Source: Streptomyces sp. NBC_00258 (lineage in GTDB: Bacteria; Actinomycetota; Actinomycetes; Streptomycetales; Streptomycetaceae). Taken from it: DNA of 64,000 nucleotides. The notes below the pieces were generated by a model that saw only the letters and a program-made list of their open reading frames with translations, did no database searches and was not told the origin of the DNA. Positions 7,233 to 16,206 of this stretch are shown in pieces; the stretch's first letter is position 1; each line of letters opens with the position of its first letter. The DNA is taken from contig NZ_CP108081.1 of assembly GCF_036182465.1 (NCBI RefSeq), positions 10,292,001 to 10,356,000 of the forward strand, given 5' to 3'. The position numbers and the translations under genes are program-made.

Positions 7233-9299
7233 TCAGCAGGTGAGTCGGGTGTCTGCCCAGTCGCCGTGGTCCGAGGTGATTCCGTCTCCGCCGTCCGTGA
7301 CGACGAGGCGGATCACCTGGGCGCCGCTCACGTCGGCCGAAAGGGGCTGTGCGGGCTGGGCGTTGGTGAGGACGCCGGTCGAGGCCACCTTTGTGCCGTC
7401 GGCCCAGATCTCGAAGGCGACGGACCCGTCGGTGCCCTCCTCGTCGTCCACGCCGACCTTCGCGGTCACGGTCTCGCAGGCCTTGCCCGTGTAGTACTCG
7501 ACGGTGCTCTCCGCATGGACGCCGAGCCCCGTGGCGTACACGACCCCGTTGATCGTGAGGGGGGTGCCGTCGCCCGCCGCGCTCTCGCCGTTGCTGGTGT
7601 TGCGCTCAACGGGCCCCCAGCCGTTGGTCGTCGAGAGCCAGGGGAGATCACCGGGATTCGACGCGCCCGAGGGCGGGGCCACCACGACGGATGCCGTCAG
7701 CGGCAGCACACTCTCCGCTCGCACCCCGCTCGGCGAGCGGTAAGTGGCCTTCAGCTTCAGCTCGTACGGCCCCGCGGGCGTGCCGACGGGCGCGGTCACC
7801 GTCCACTTGGTGCGCAACGCCCTTCCGGTCGGGAGGGAGCCTGTCGTGGTCGGCGACTTGGCCTTCACCCTCCAGCCCTCGGGGCCGGTCAGGGAGACGG
7901 AGACGCGCTTCGCGGGCGTGCGGCCCAGGTCGGTGACCGAGGCCGTCAGAGCGGTGGGCTTGCCCGCTTCGATCAACGTGCTGCCGTCCAGGCCGAGTTC
8001 GACGGCGGGTGGGTTCTTGGCCCAGCGGCCGTCCGTCGAGACCCGTACGAGAACCGTGCCGCGGGCCGGGACGGTCGCCGAGATCGCGCCCGCCGTGTTG
8101 TAGCTCTTGTGCTGCCACAGGTCGCGCAGCGTGTAGGCGTCCGCGTCGGGCAGTCCGACGGCCTTCGCGGTCGTGGCGATGCGCTGGGCGCTGCCGGTCT
8201 CGTTGAAGAGGGCGACCGTGCGGCTGCCGTCCTTCATCTCCTTGGCGACGACCCAGCGACCGCCCTCGGACGAGAGCACGGCGCCCTGCTTGCCGAGCGG
8301 GTCCTGGTCGACCGCGATGACCTCCTTGTTGCCGAGGATGTCGAAGGTCTCCTCGGGGACGGAGCGCAGGTCCGAGCCGATGAGCAGCGGCGCGGCCATG
8401 ATCGACCACATGGAGAAGTGTGTGCGGTACTCCGTGTCCGTCATCCCGCCGTTGCCGACCTCCAGCATGTCCGGGTCGTTCCAGCGCCCGGGACCGGCGT
8501 ACTGCGCGAGCGGCAGGTTCTGCTTCATGATCGACAGCATCGAGCCCCAGTTGTCGCTGATGTCCCCGGTCGTACGCCACAGTTGGCCGACGTCGGCCGC
8601 CCACTCCCAGGGCTTGTTCTCGCCCCACTCGCAGATGCTGTAGACGATGGGGCGGCCGGTCGACTGAGAGGCGGCCTTCAGGGCGTCGCGCATCGTCGTG
8701 TAGCGCAGCTTGGCGTCCACGCCCTGGTTGTTGCAGTTGTCGTACTTCAGGTAGTCGACACCCCAGTCCGCGAACTGCTGGGCGTCGCTGTACTCGTGGC
8801 CGAGCGCGCCGGGGAAGCCCGCGTCGTTGCACGTCTTCGTGCCCGCGCTGGTGTAGATGCCGAGCTTGAGCCCCTTGGCGTGCACGTAGTCCGCGACCGC
8901 CTTGATCCCGCCCGGGAAGCGGACCGGGTCGGGCACCAGCTTGCCGTTCGCGTCACGGGCGGGCAGCGCCCAGCAGTCGTCCAGGTTGACGTACTCGTAC
9001 CCGGCCTCCTTGAGCCCCTTGGTGACGAAGATGTCCGCGATGCCCTTGACCATCTCCTCGTTGAACTCCGCGCGGCAGTGCGTGGAGTTCCAGTTGTTGA
9101 AGCCCATGGGCGGGGTGAGGGCGAGACCGTCGTCCAGGGTGGGTGCGGCCGGTGCTGCCGGAGTTCCGGCCGATGCTCCGGTCGGTGTTCCGGCGTCGGC
9201 GGCCGGGGCGGTCCCGGTCAGCCCCAAGGTGCCGAGCAGCCCTGCGGTGAGCGCTCCGACCACTCTTCGGCGAGTCGTGCGGGTGAGAAAGTGACGCAT
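7233..9299 (-). CDS. Secreted GH27 alpha-galactosidase with NEW3 and NPCBM domains
   Basis: The protein has 688 residues. A signal peptide occupies about residues 1-35 (RTTRRRVVGALTAGLLGTLG, ending near APAADA). The GH27 barrel starts at LALTPPMGFNNWNSTHC; the nucleophile is the Asp of YLKYDNCNNQG and the acid/base lies in RWNDPDMLEVGNGG. A C-terminal beta domain follows, then a NEW3-type Ig-like domain, and finally an NPCBM carbohydrate-binding module (NGVVYATGLGVHAESTVEYY to the C-terminal DTRLTC). It should release alpha-linked galactose from extracellular oligo- or polysaccharides. GGAGG precedes the ATG. The LacI/ROK pair next door may handle the released sugar, although the LacI palindrome is not repeated upstream of this gene. 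Confidence 0.93.
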   Translation of the reverse strand: MRHFLTRTTRRRVVGALTAGLLGTLGLTGTAPAADAGTPTGASAGTPAAPAAPTLDDGLALTPPMGFNNWNSTHCRAEFNEEMVKGIADIFVTKGLKEAGYEYVNLDDCWALPARDANGKLVPDPVRFPGGIKAVADYVHAKGLKLGIYTSAGTKTCNDAGFPGALGHEYSDAQQFADWGVDYLKYDNCNNQGVDAKLRYTTMRDALKAASQSTGRPIVYSICEWGENKPWEWAADVGQLWRTTGDISDNWGSMLSIMKQNLPLAQYAGPGRWNDPDMLEVGNGGMTDTEYRTHFSMWSIMAAPLLIGSDLRSVPEETFDILGNKEVIAVDQDPLGKQGAVLSSEGGRWVVAKEMKDGSRTVALFNETGSAQRIATTAKAVGLPDADAYTLRDLWQHKSYNTAGAISATVPARGTVLVRVSTDGRWAKNPPAVELGLDGSTLIEAGKPTALTASVTDLGRTPAKRVSVSLTGPEGWRVKAKSPTTTGSLPTGRALRTKWTVTAPVGTPAGPYELKLKATYRSPSGVRAESVLPLTASVVVAPPSGASNPGDLPWLSTTNGWGPVERNTSNGESAAGDGTPLTINGVVYATGLGVHAESTVEYYTGKACETVTAKVGVDDEEGTDGSVAFEIWADGTKVASTGVLTNAQPAQPLSADVSGAQVIRLVVTDGGDGITSDHGDWADTRLTC

Positions 9300-9660
9300 C
9301 GTTACGTCCTCCGTACTCGCGAAAGGTTGGATGTCTTCATGTCCGCGTCATCCGTGCGCGTTTACGGTAGGACCTGTCGCACTGTGGTGGAAGAGGTGCG
9401 GTAACGTTTGTTCGATATCCCGTCAAAACCCTAGACGACGCTCCGACTAGGGAGTGGAATTCAAGCCCCGCGTGCGTTTGTGTTGAGTTGCGCCCCGTGG
9501 AGGGGTTCACGCCACGGTGATCGCTCAAGGGGCCCGTGATTCCCATGAATGCGGCGGGACATCGGATGTCCCGGCGGAATCCCTTGCGTGGTGCGGCCGT
9601 ACCGTGGGGCGGCGGAAAGGTCGACCGTGACCCATGGGCGGGTTGGCAGTTGAACCGGGC
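9300..9660. other. Intergenic region between alpha-galactosidase and small secreted protein
   Basis: No gene is supported in this 361-base stretch. It holds the divergent promoters of the alpha-galactosidase and the small exported protein. A TAACGTTTGTT segment near 9402-9412 recalls half of the LacI-type operator at 5998 but is not a palindrome. Confidence 0.4.
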
Positions 9661-9855
9661 ATGAAGAAGCGCAGCATGCTCGCCATCGCCTCCCTCGCCA
9701 CCGGATTCGTTGTGGCGGCCGTCACGCCGTCCCACTCCGCGGAGGGCGACGCCCTCGGCGGCCTCGACGTACAGAACACGCTCAGCAGCCTCGACCAGAC
9801 GGTCAGCGACGGCAGTCTGGCCACGGACGACAAGCCCCAGGAGCAGCGGGACTGA
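9661..9855 (+). CDS. Small secreted protein
   Basis: The protein has 64 residues. MKKRSMLAIASLATGFVVAA is a clear signal peptide with probable cleavage after PSHSA. The mature part of about 40 residues is acidic and polar (EGDALGGLDVQNTLSSLDQT) with no cysteines. An in-frame ATG nine codons upstream would put a charged extension before the signal peptide, so ATG 9661 is preferred although its ribosome binding site is weak. A strong hairpin follows the stop. I do not recognise a function. Confidence 0.7.
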   Translation: MKKRSMLAIASLATGFVVAAVTPSHSAEGDALGGLDVQNTLSSLDQTVSDGSLATDDKPQEQRD

Positions 9856-9884
9856 CTCACGAGTCAGGACCGCTCCGACCGTCG

Positions 9885-9910
9885 GCCCGGCCCTTCGAGG
9901 GCCGGGCTTT
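9885..9910 (+). terminator. Rho-independent terminator
   Basis: A perfect 10-base stem (GCCCGGCCCT/AGGGCCGGGC) with a three-base loop is followed by TTT, 30 bases after the small secreted protein. A second small stem (CTGACTC/GAGTCAG, 9852-9867) includes the stop codon. Confidence 0.85.
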
Positions 9911-10013
9911 CGCATGCGTCCGACCCGTCGAACGCGACCTCTTCAGGGCCTGGTTTCCGTGGCAGGGTGGAGCGGGCAAGCCTCAGGGGGCCAACAGCAG
10001 CAGAGGGGGAACC

Positions 10014-11054
10014 GTGATCGTTTGGATCAACGGTGCGTTCGGTGCGGGGAAGACCACCACCGCACGGGAACTGATCGACCTGATCCCGAACAGCACACTC
10101 TTCGACCCCGAGCTCATCGGCGCCGGGCTGACGCAGCTCCTGCCCGCCAAGCGCCTCGCCGAGGTCGGCGACTTCCAGGACCTGCCGATCTGGCGACGGC
10201 TCGTGGTCGACACCGCGGCCGCGATGCTCGCCGAACTCGGGGGCGTACTCGTGGTCCCCATGACACTGCTCCGCCAGGACTACCGTGACGAGATCTTCGG
10301 CGGTCTCGCCTCCCGCAGGATCGCGGTTCGCCATGTGCTTCTCGCCCCGGCGGAAACGATCCTGCGCGAGCGAATAGCCGACCGGGAGGTCCCGCCGGAC
10401 CTCCCTGACGGGGAGATACGGGTGCGGCAGTGGTCGTACGACCACATCGAGCCCTACCATGCCGCCCTCGCCGGCTGGCTCACCGCCGACGCCCACCCGG
10501 TCGACACCAGCGCGCTGACCCCCTCCGAGGCCGCCGTGCGCATCGCCGAGGCCGTGAGCAGCGGAAGCGTCCCCGTCTGCGACATCGTGCAGACCCCCGA
10601 GCCCACCTCGGAGACCGTCGCCGCGGGCGTACTCCTCTTCGACGAGCAGGACCGGGTGCTGCTCGTCGACCCGACCTACAAGGCCGGCTGGGAGTTCCCG
10701 GGCGGCGTCGTCGAATCAGGCGAGGCACCCGCGCGCGCGGGCATCCGCGAGGTCGCCGAGGAGACAGGCATCCGACTCGTCGACATACCCAGCCTGTTGG
10801 TCGTCGACTGGGAGCCACCGGTACCCCCCGCCTACGGTGGACTCCGCCTCCTCTACGACGGCGGCCGGCTCGACAGCGACGAGGCCCGGCGGATGCTGCT
10901 GCCGGGCCCCGAACTGCGCGCCTGGCGCTTCGTCACCGAGGAGGAGGCGGCCGGACTGCTGCCACCCGTCCGCTACGAACGCCTGCGCTGGGCACTGCGC
11001 GCACGGGAGCGGGGAGCCGCGCTGTACCTGGAGGCCGGGGTGCCCACGGGGTAG
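10014..11054 (+). CDS. P-loop kinase-like / Nudix hydrolase fusion protein
   Basis: The protein has 346 residues and two domains. The first (about 1-190) is a P-loop NTPase of the small-kinase type: Walker A GAFGAGKTTTA at residues 7-17 and a LID-like basic region (LRERIADREVPPDL). The second (about 200-340) is a Nudix domain with an intact box from residue 231, GVVESGEAPARAGIREVAEE followed by TGI, matching GX5EX7REUXEEXGU. Single-domain versions of both are common; together they suggest a nucleotide or nucleotide-sugar phosphorylation and hydrolysis role, but the substrate is unknown. GTG 10014 is preceded by AGGGGGA. Confidence 0.85.
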   Translation: MIVWINGAFGAGKTTTARELIDLIPNSTLFDPELIGAGLTQLLPAKRLAEVGDFQDLPIWRRLVVDTAAAMLAELGGVLVVPMTLLRQDYRDEIFGGLASRRIAVRHVLLAPAETILRERIADREVPPDLPDGEIRVRQWSYDHIEPYHAALAGWLTADAHPVDTSALTPSEAAVRIAEAVSSGSVPVCDIVQTPEPTSETVAAGVLLFDEQDRVLLVDPTYKAGWEFPGGVVESGEAPARAGIREVAEETGIRLVDIPSLLVVDWEPPVPPAYGGLRLLYDGGRLDSDEARRMLLPGPELRAWRFVTEEEAAGLLPPVRYERLRWALRARERGAALYLEAGVPTG

Positions 11055-11113
11055 CTGTCCCGGCAACGGCCGTGGGCCGACGGCCATCGGCCGTGGGGTG
11101 TACGAGGGACGAG

Positions 11114-11145
11114 GGGCGTGCCCGGTTGCGTCGTGGGGCACGCCC
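11114..11145. terminator. Hairpin between convergent genes
   Basis: The arms GGGCGTGCCC and GGGCACGCCC (11114-11123, 11136-11145) are perfectly complementary around a 12-base loop. They lie between the Nudix fusion gene and the convergent M20 peptidase gene, consistent with a bidirectional terminator. Confidence 0.6.
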
Positions 11146-11160
11146 GTCGGACCAACTCGC

Positions 11161-12516
11161 TCAGTTCGCCGCGTAGTTGCGCAGGAACAGCGCCTCCGCG
11201 ACGGACAGCCGCTCCAACTCCTCCGGCGACACGCTCTCGTTCACGGCGTGGATCTGCGCCTCCGGCTCGCTCAGCCCGATGAGCAGGATCTCCGCCTGCG
11301 GATAGAGCGACGCGAGGGTGTTGCACAGCGGGATGGAGCCGCCCTGACCCGCGTACTGCATCTCCGCACCGTCGTACGCGACACTCATCGCCTCCGCCAT
11401 CGCCGCGTACGCGGGACTGGTCGTGTCGGCGCGGAACGGCTGGCCCTGGCCGATCTGCTCGAGTTGCACGCGCGCGCCCCACGGGGTGTGCGCCTCCAGA
11501 TGGGCCTGGAGAAGCTTGGTCGCCTCGACCGTGTCCACGCCCGGCGGCACCCGCAGGCTGACGAGCGCGCGGGCGCCCGCCTGCACGGACGGGGTGGCGC
11601 CGACCACCGGCGGGCAGTCGATGCCCAGCACGGTCACGGCCGGCCGCGCCCAGATGCGGTCGGCGACGGTGCCCGAACCGATCAGCTCCACACCGTCGAG
11701 CACCTTCGCGTCCTTGCGGAACTGCGCCTCGTCGTACTGGAGGCCGTCCCAGCGCGAGGTGCCGGTGAGTCCGTCGACCGTCGTCGAGCCGTCCTCGGCA
11801 CGCAGCGAGTCCAGTACGCGGATCAGCGCGCCCAGCGCGTCGGGGGCCGCGCCGCCGAACTGGCCGGAGTGCAGGTTGCCTTCGAGGGTGTCGACCCGGA
11901 CACGGAGGAGCGTCATGCCGCGCAGCGCGGTCGTCACCGTGGGGACGCCGACCCGGAAGTTGCCCGCGTCGCCGATGACGATCGTGTCGGCGGCCAGCAG
12001 CTCGGGGTGCTCCTCCGCGTACCGTTCCAGGCCCCCCGTGCCCTGCTCCTCCGAACCCTCCACGATCACCTTGACGTCGACCGGGACCCCGCCGTTGGCC
12101 TTGAGCGCGCGCAGCGCCAGCAGGTGCATGAGCAGGCCGCCCTTGCAGTCGGCGGCTCCCCGCCCGTACCAGCGGCCGTCCCGCTCCGTCAGCTCGAACG
12201 GCGGTGTCGCCCAGCCGGCCTCGTCGAGCGGCGGCTGCACGTCGTAGTGCGCGTACAGGAGGACGGTCTTGGCGCCCGCGGGGCCCGGCAGGCTGCCGTA
12301 CACCGACTGTGTGCCGTCGGGGGTGTCGAGCAGCGCGACGTCCTGGAAGCCCTCGGCGCGCAGCGCGTCGGCCACCCAGTTCGCGGCGCCCTCGCTCTCG
12401 CTCCTCGGGAACTGGTCGAAGTCCGCCACCGACTTGAAGGCCACCAGCTCGGTGAGCTCCGCCTTCGCCCTCGGCATCAACGAGGCGACGGTCTCGGCGA
12501 CCGGATTCGACGACAT
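11161..12516 (-). CDS. M20-family dipeptidase
   Basis: The protein has 451 residues and is a cytoplasmic zinc metallopeptidase of the M20/CNDP-like type. Metal ligands are visible in YAHYDVQPP, GRGAADCKGG and VEGSEEQGT, and in the late segment around AQIHAVNESV. The lid (dimerisation) domain lies between. It should hydrolyse dipeptides or short peptides. ATG 12516 is preceded by GAGGAG seven bases upstream; the open frame extends 68 codons further without coding character. The gene stands alone, divergent from the flavin reductase gene. Confidence 0.9.
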   Translation of the reverse strand: MSSNPVAETVASLMPRAKAELTELVAFKSVADFDQFPRSESEGAANWVADALRAEGFQDVALLDTPDGTQSVYGSLPGPAGAKTVLLYAHYDVQPPLDEAGWATPPFELTERDGRWYGRGAADCKGGLLMHLLALRALKANGGVPVDVKVIVEGSEEQGTGGLERYAEEHPELLAADTIVIGDAGNFRVGVPTVTTALRGMTLLRVRVDTLEGNLHSGQFGGAAPDALGALIRVLDSLRAEDGSTTVDGLTGTSRWDGLQYDEAQFRKDAKVLDGVELIGSGTVADRIWARPAVTVLGIDCPPVVGATPSVQAGARALVSLRVPPGVDTVEATKLLQAHLEAHTPWGARVQLEQIGQGQPFRADTTSPAYAAMAEAMSVAYDGAEMQYAGQGGSIPLCNTLASLYPQAEILLIGLSEPEAQIHAVNESVSPEELERLSVAEALFLRNYAAN

Positions 12517-12689
12517 GGGCACGCTCCTCGTGGGTGCGACGTTGTACGGATGGGTACGTCTGCGATGCGCGCATACGGGTGTGCGCGCTGCATTCGCTGC
12601 AGATCCTCCCACAGCGGTCCTCGCCGGACGTCGCCGTAGGATGCGTGGAGTAGGTGCGGCAGGCGGCTGGATCGGAGCAGCAGACCATC

Positions 12690-13892
12690 GTGAGCAGCGA
12701 GAACTCTTCGGACGACGCACAGCGGGTGTGGGACGTCGTCGTGGTCGGTGCGGGGCCTGCGGGCGCCTCGGCCGCCTATGCGGCAGCGGTCGCGGGGCGC
12801 CGCGTCCTGTTGCTGGAGAAAGCGGAGCTGCCCCGCTACAAAACGTGCGGCGGCGGCATCATCGGACCGACGCGGGACGCGTTGCCGCCCGGCTTCGAGC
12901 TGCCGTTCCTGGACCGGGTGCACGCGGTCACCTTCTCGCTCGACGGCAGGTTCACTCGCACCCGTCGCTCCAAGCAGATGCTCTTCGGGCTCATCAACCG
13001 GCCCGAGTTCGACCAGCAGCTCGTCGAGCACGCGCAGAAGGCGGGCGCCGAACTGCGTACGGGCGTCACGGTCTCGCGGGTGGAGCAGCACGGCTCGGCC
13101 GTCCCGGACCGGCGCACGGTGGCCGTCGTCCTCCAGGACGGCGAGACGGTGCTGGCCCGGTCCGTGGTCGGTGCGGACGGCAGCGCCAGTCGGATAGGAG
13201 CACACGTCGGGGTGAAGCTCGACCAGGTCGACCTCGGCCTGGAGGCGGAGATCCCGGTGCCGGAAACGGTCGCTGAGGACTGGAAGGGACGGGTCCTCCT
13301 CGACTGGGGTCCCCTTCCCGGCAGCTACGGATGGGTGTTCCCGAAGGGTGACACGCTCACCGTCGGTGTGATCTCGGCGCGCGGCGAAGGCGCCGCCACC
13401 AAGCGGTACTTGGAGGACTTCATCGCCCGGCTCGGCCTCGCCGGTTTCGAGCCCAGCATCTCGTCCGGGCATCTGACGCGCTGCCGCGCCGACGACTCGC
13501 CGCTGTCGCGGGGGCGGGTGCTGGTGTGCGGGGACGCGGCGGGCCTGCTGGAGCCGTGGACCCGTGAGGGCATCTCCTTCGCGCTGCGCTCGGGGCGGCT
13601 CGCGGGGGAGTGGGCGGTGCGGATCGCGGAGGCGCACGACGCGGTCGACGCACGACGGCAGGCACTGAACTACGCCTTCGCGATCAAGGCGGGTCTCGGC
13701 GTCGAGATGAGCATCGGCAAGCGCATGCTCACGCTCTTCCAGCGGCGGCCCGGCATGTTCCATGCCGCGCTCACCGGTTTCCGGCCCGCCTGGAAGGCGT
13801 TCACGGGCATCACCCGCGGCTCCACGTCGCTGGGCGAGATCGTGCGTACGCATCCGATGGCGGGGCGCGCCCTGACCGCGCTCGACCGGTGA
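12690..13892 (+). CDS. Geranylgeranyl reductase family FAD-dependent oxidoreductase
   Basis: The protein has 400 residues. The N-terminal FAD-binding Rossmann motif VVVVGAGPAGASAAYAAA, then PRYKTCGGGI and the GDAAGLLEPWTREGISFALR FAD motif, place it in the geranylgeranyl reductase family. Such enzymes reduce isoprenoid double bonds (menaquinone side chain or lipids) or hydroxylate aromatics. GTG 12690 is chosen because residues from there (VSSENSSDD) lead straight into the family; an upstream in-frame GTG at 12654 is possible. No partner gene is adjacent, so the substrate is undetermined. Confidence 0.85.
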   Translation: MSSENSSDDAQRVWDVVVVGAGPAGASAAYAAAVAGRRVLLLEKAELPRYKTCGGGIIGPTRDALPPGFELPFLDRVHAVTFSLDGRFTRTRRSKQMLFGLINRPEFDQQLVEHAQKAGAELRTGVTVSRVEQHGSAVPDRRTVAVVLQDGETVLARSVVGADGSASRIGAHVGVKLDQVDLGLEAEIPVPETVAEDWKGRVLLDWGPLPGSYGWVFPKGDTLTVGVISARGEGAATKRYLEDFIARLGLAGFEPSISSGHLTRCRADDSPLSRGRVLVCGDAAGLLEPWTREGISFALRSGRLAGEWAVRIAEAHDAVDARRQALNYAFAIKAGLGVEMSIGKRMLTLFQRRPGMFHAALTGFRPAWKAFTGITRGSTSLGEIVRTHPMAGRALTALDR

Positions 13893-13969
13893 TCTGCGGG
13901 GAGACCTGAAGGGGCCAGGAGCTGGGGCTTCAGCGGGCTTCAGGAGTCTTCATGGGGTGGCCGCGGGGC

Positions 13970-14425
13970 TCAGCTCTTGACCGTGATCCGGAAGACCGGG
14001 TGGTCGGGGGCGATGCGCCGCAGCTCCTCGTTGGACGAGTCGGGGCCGACGCCGTTGAAGAACACGCCGACCTCGGCCTTCCAGCGCTTGAGGTAGGCGC
14101 GCAGCAGCGGGACCTTGTCGTCGTCGGCGACCTCCACCGCGGTGAATGCGTCCACCTTCTTGCCGAGGTGGAGTTCGCCGCCGCCCGCGGCCCGCATGTT
14201 GTGCGTCCACTGGACGTGGCCGCGAGGTGCGACGAGGTACTGCCGGCCGTCGAAGGTCAGCAGGTTGACGGGGGTGGTGCGCCACTCGCCGCTCTTGCGG
14301 CCGCGGACGGCCAGGACCCTGGAGCCCCAGACGCTGAGGCCGCGGCGGGTCATCCAGGCCACGGTGCGGTTGAGGACGTTCACGGTGAACCAGCCGGGCT
14401 TCTTCACGTGCGTGGACGTGGTCAT
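13970..14425 (-). CDS. F420/deazaflavin-dependent nitroreductase-family protein
   Basis: The protein has 151 residues and belongs to the DUF385/Ddn-like split beta-barrel family, recognised by WGSRVLAVRGRKSGEWRTTP, PVNLLTFDGRQYLVAPRG and HNMRAAGGGEL. These proteins bind deazaflavin F420 and reduce small electrophiles. AGGAGG lies nine bases before ATG 14425. The gene is divergent from a TetR regulator, with clustered GAGAGCAG half-sites in between, so it is very likely the regulated target. Confidence 0.88.
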   Translation of the reverse strand: MTTSTHVKKPGWFTVNVLNRTVAWMTRRGLSVWGSRVLAVRGRKSGEWRTTPVNLLTFDGRQYLVAPRGHVQWTHNMRAAGGGELHLGKKVDAFTAVEVADDDKVPLLRAYLKRWKAEVGVFFNGVGPDSSNEELRRIAPDHPVFRITVKS

Positions 14426-14456
14426 GGTGACTTCCTCCTGAAGCGGAAAGTGTGAG

Positions 14457-14557
14457 CACTGCTCTCGCTTGAGAGCAGTGTGCACGAGATCGGTGATCCA
14501 AAGCAAGAGCAGTGCTCTCGAAACAGTTCGCTGCTCTCGTTTGTGTGCACTGCTCTG
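14457..14557. promoter_or_regulatory. Cluster of TetR operator half-sites
   Basis: The half-site CTGCTCTC/GAGAGCAG recurs. There is a perfect 10-base inverted repeat at 14457-14480 (CACTGCTCTC, four-base spacer, GAGAGCAGTG), a 13-base palindrome AGAGCAGTGCTCT at 14506-14518, and single half-sites at 14531-14538 and 14550-14557. The cluster fills the region between the reductase and the TetR gene and should bind that regulator. Confidence 0.75.
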
Positions 14558-14579
14558 GAAATATGGAACACTGGTGCAC

Positions 14580-15314
14580 ATGAGTACCGCCAAAGGAGCC
14601 CGCGCCCGAGCCCGGATCGAGGTCACCGCGGCCATCAAGGACGAGGCGCGCAGACAGCTCGCCGAGGACGGCGCGGCCAAGCTCTCCCTGCGGGCCGTGG
14701 CCCGCGAGCTCGGCATGGTCTCCTCCGCGCTGTACCGCTACTTCCCCAGCCGCGACGACCTGCTGACCGCGCTCATCATCGACGCCTACGACTCGCTCGG
14801 CGCCGCGGCCGAGGCGGCGCACGCCAAGGTGGCCGAAGCCGGACCGATCCACCGTTGGACCGCGGTGTGCGAGGCGGTGCGCGAGTGGGCACTCGGGCAC
14901 CCGCACGAGTACGCGCTGATCTACGGATCGCCCGTGCCCGGGTACACCGCACCCGCCACCACCGTGCCGGCGGCGGCCCGTGTCGGGCTGCTCCTCATCG
15001 GCATCGCCCGGGACGCGCACCAGGGCGTCGGTGTCGCCCTACCTCCGCTGCCCGCGGAACTCCGGCCCGAGGCGCGGAGGATGGCCGAGGACCTGGCCCC
15101 GGACCTGCCGCCCGCGGTCGTCACCGCGCTCGTCGCGGCCTGGGCGCAGCTCTACGGGCTCGTCGGCTTCGAGCTGTTCGGGCAGTTCAACCGAGTCGTG
15201 GAGGACCGCGAGCCGTTCTTCCGAAACGCAGTCGCCCAACTCGGTCATGGTGTGGGCCTCGTGTTCCCTCAGGACACCGCCACGGGCGGCCGGGGCAGCA
15301 GAGCCGGATCCTGA
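14580..15314 (+). CDS. TetR-family transcriptional regulator
   Basis: The protein has 244 residues. The N-terminal helix-turn-helix is typical of TetR (LSLRAVARELGMVSSALYRY, FPSRDDLLTALI). The C-terminal domain contains the WHG-like segment found in many actinobacterial TetR proteins (WTAVCEAVREWALGHPHEYA). It is divergent from the F420-type reductase and likely represses both genes through the repeated half-sites between them. The 3' end overlaps the convergent SARP gene by 46 bases. Confidence 0.92.
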   Translation: MSTAKGARARARIEVTAAIKDEARRQLAEDGAAKLSLRAVARELGMVSSALYRYFPSRDDLLTALIIDAYDSLGAAAEAAHAKVAEAGPIHRWTAVCEAVREWALGHPHEYALIYGSPVPGYTAPATTVPAAARVGLLLIGIARDAHQGVGVALPPLPAELRPEARRMAEDLAPDLPPAVVTALVAAWAQLYGLVGFELFGQFNRVVEDREPFFRNAVAQLGHGVGLVFPQDTATGGRGSRAGS

Positions 15315-16099
15315 CGGAGCATCCGCGCGTGCAGTGACCGGAGCGGTGGCCCGGGGTCCGCGCCCAGCGCCTCGGCGAGCCGCTGCCGTGCGGCCTCGTA
15401 GGCGGTCAGCGCGTCCGAGGAGCGGCCCGTCCGGTACAGCGCGAGCATCAGCAGCTCCACGAGCCGTTCCCGCAACGGGTGAGCCGCGACGAGCCGGACC
15501 AGCTCATGTACGTACTCGAAGGACCTGCCGAGTTCGATCTCGCCGGCCAGCCGGGCCTCCAGCACCGTGAGCCGCTTCTCGGCCCAGCGCAGCCGCTCCG
15601 CCGCCAGGTAGGGCGCCTGCAGGCCCTCCGCGAACTCGCCGCGCCACAACTCCTCGGCGCGCTCGACCAGTTCACCCGCGCGCCGCAGCTCGCCGGCGTC
15701 GCGCGCGGCGAGCGCCTCGTCCACCCACCGCCGGCGCTCGCGCAGGTCGTTGGCGTCCGCGCCGGCGAGCCGGTAGCCGCTGCCCGTCCACGCCAACTCC
15801 GCGGCGCCGCCCAGGGCTCGGCGCAGCCCGGAGACGTACTTCTGCACGAGGTTGCGTACATGCAGGGGCGGGGCCCCTCCCCACACGGCCTCGACGAGCG
15901 CGTCGTACGAGATCGAGCGCCCCTCCTGGAGGAGAAGGACGGCGAGTACGGCGCGCTGCTTCGGTGGGCCGAGCGGTACCTCGACTCCGTCGCGCAACGC
16001 CCGGAGCGGGCCGAGCAGTTCGAAGCGCAGGCCGTCGGGCGCTCCTTCGGCCTTGGCCGGACCGCTCGCGCGCAAGCCCTTCGGTGTCCCCTCGCCCAT
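15269..16099 (-). CDS. SARP-family (AfsR/BTAD) activator
   Basis: The protein has 276 residues, a stand-alone SARP. It has a winged-helix OmpR-type DNA-binding domain (LGPPKQRAVLAVLLLQEG, YDALVEAVWGGAPPLHVRNL, LVQKYVSGLRRALG) followed by a bacterial transcriptional activation domain (DEALAARDAGELRRAGELVE to LMLALYRTGRSSDALTAYEA). No ATPase or TPR extension is present. Small SARPs usually activate secondary-metabolite or export genes. It is divergent from the MMPL exporter, 107 bases away, which is its most obvious local target. It ends within the TetR gene's 3' end. Confidence 0.9.
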   Translation of the reverse strand: MGEGTPKGLRASGPAKAEGAPDGLRFELLGPLRALRDGVEVPLGPPKQRAVLAVLLLQEGRSISYDALVEAVWGGAPPLHVRNLVQKYVSGLRRALGGAAELAWTGSGYRLAGADANDLRERRRWVDEALAARDAGELRRAGELVERAEELWRGEFAEGLQAPYLAAERLRWAEKRLTVLEARLAGEIELGRSFEYVHELVRLVAAHPLRERLVELLMLALYRTGRSSDALTAYEAARQRLAEALGADPGPPLRSLHARMLRQDPALLPRPPVAVS

Positions 16100-16206
16100 G
16101 CGTCGAGAGTATCCCGGTACCGGCGTTCCAGTGGATCTTCCAGCGGACGGTCAGCGGCGCCGACGACCGTGGCCGCTACGGATCCCCGGCGAAAGGCCAC
16201 ACCACG

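Noticed and set aside
7005..9404. 799-codon plus-strand frame opposite the alpha-galactosidase
   Set aside because: The minus strand has a signal peptide, GH27 catalytic motifs and NPCBM domain; this frame is the shadow.
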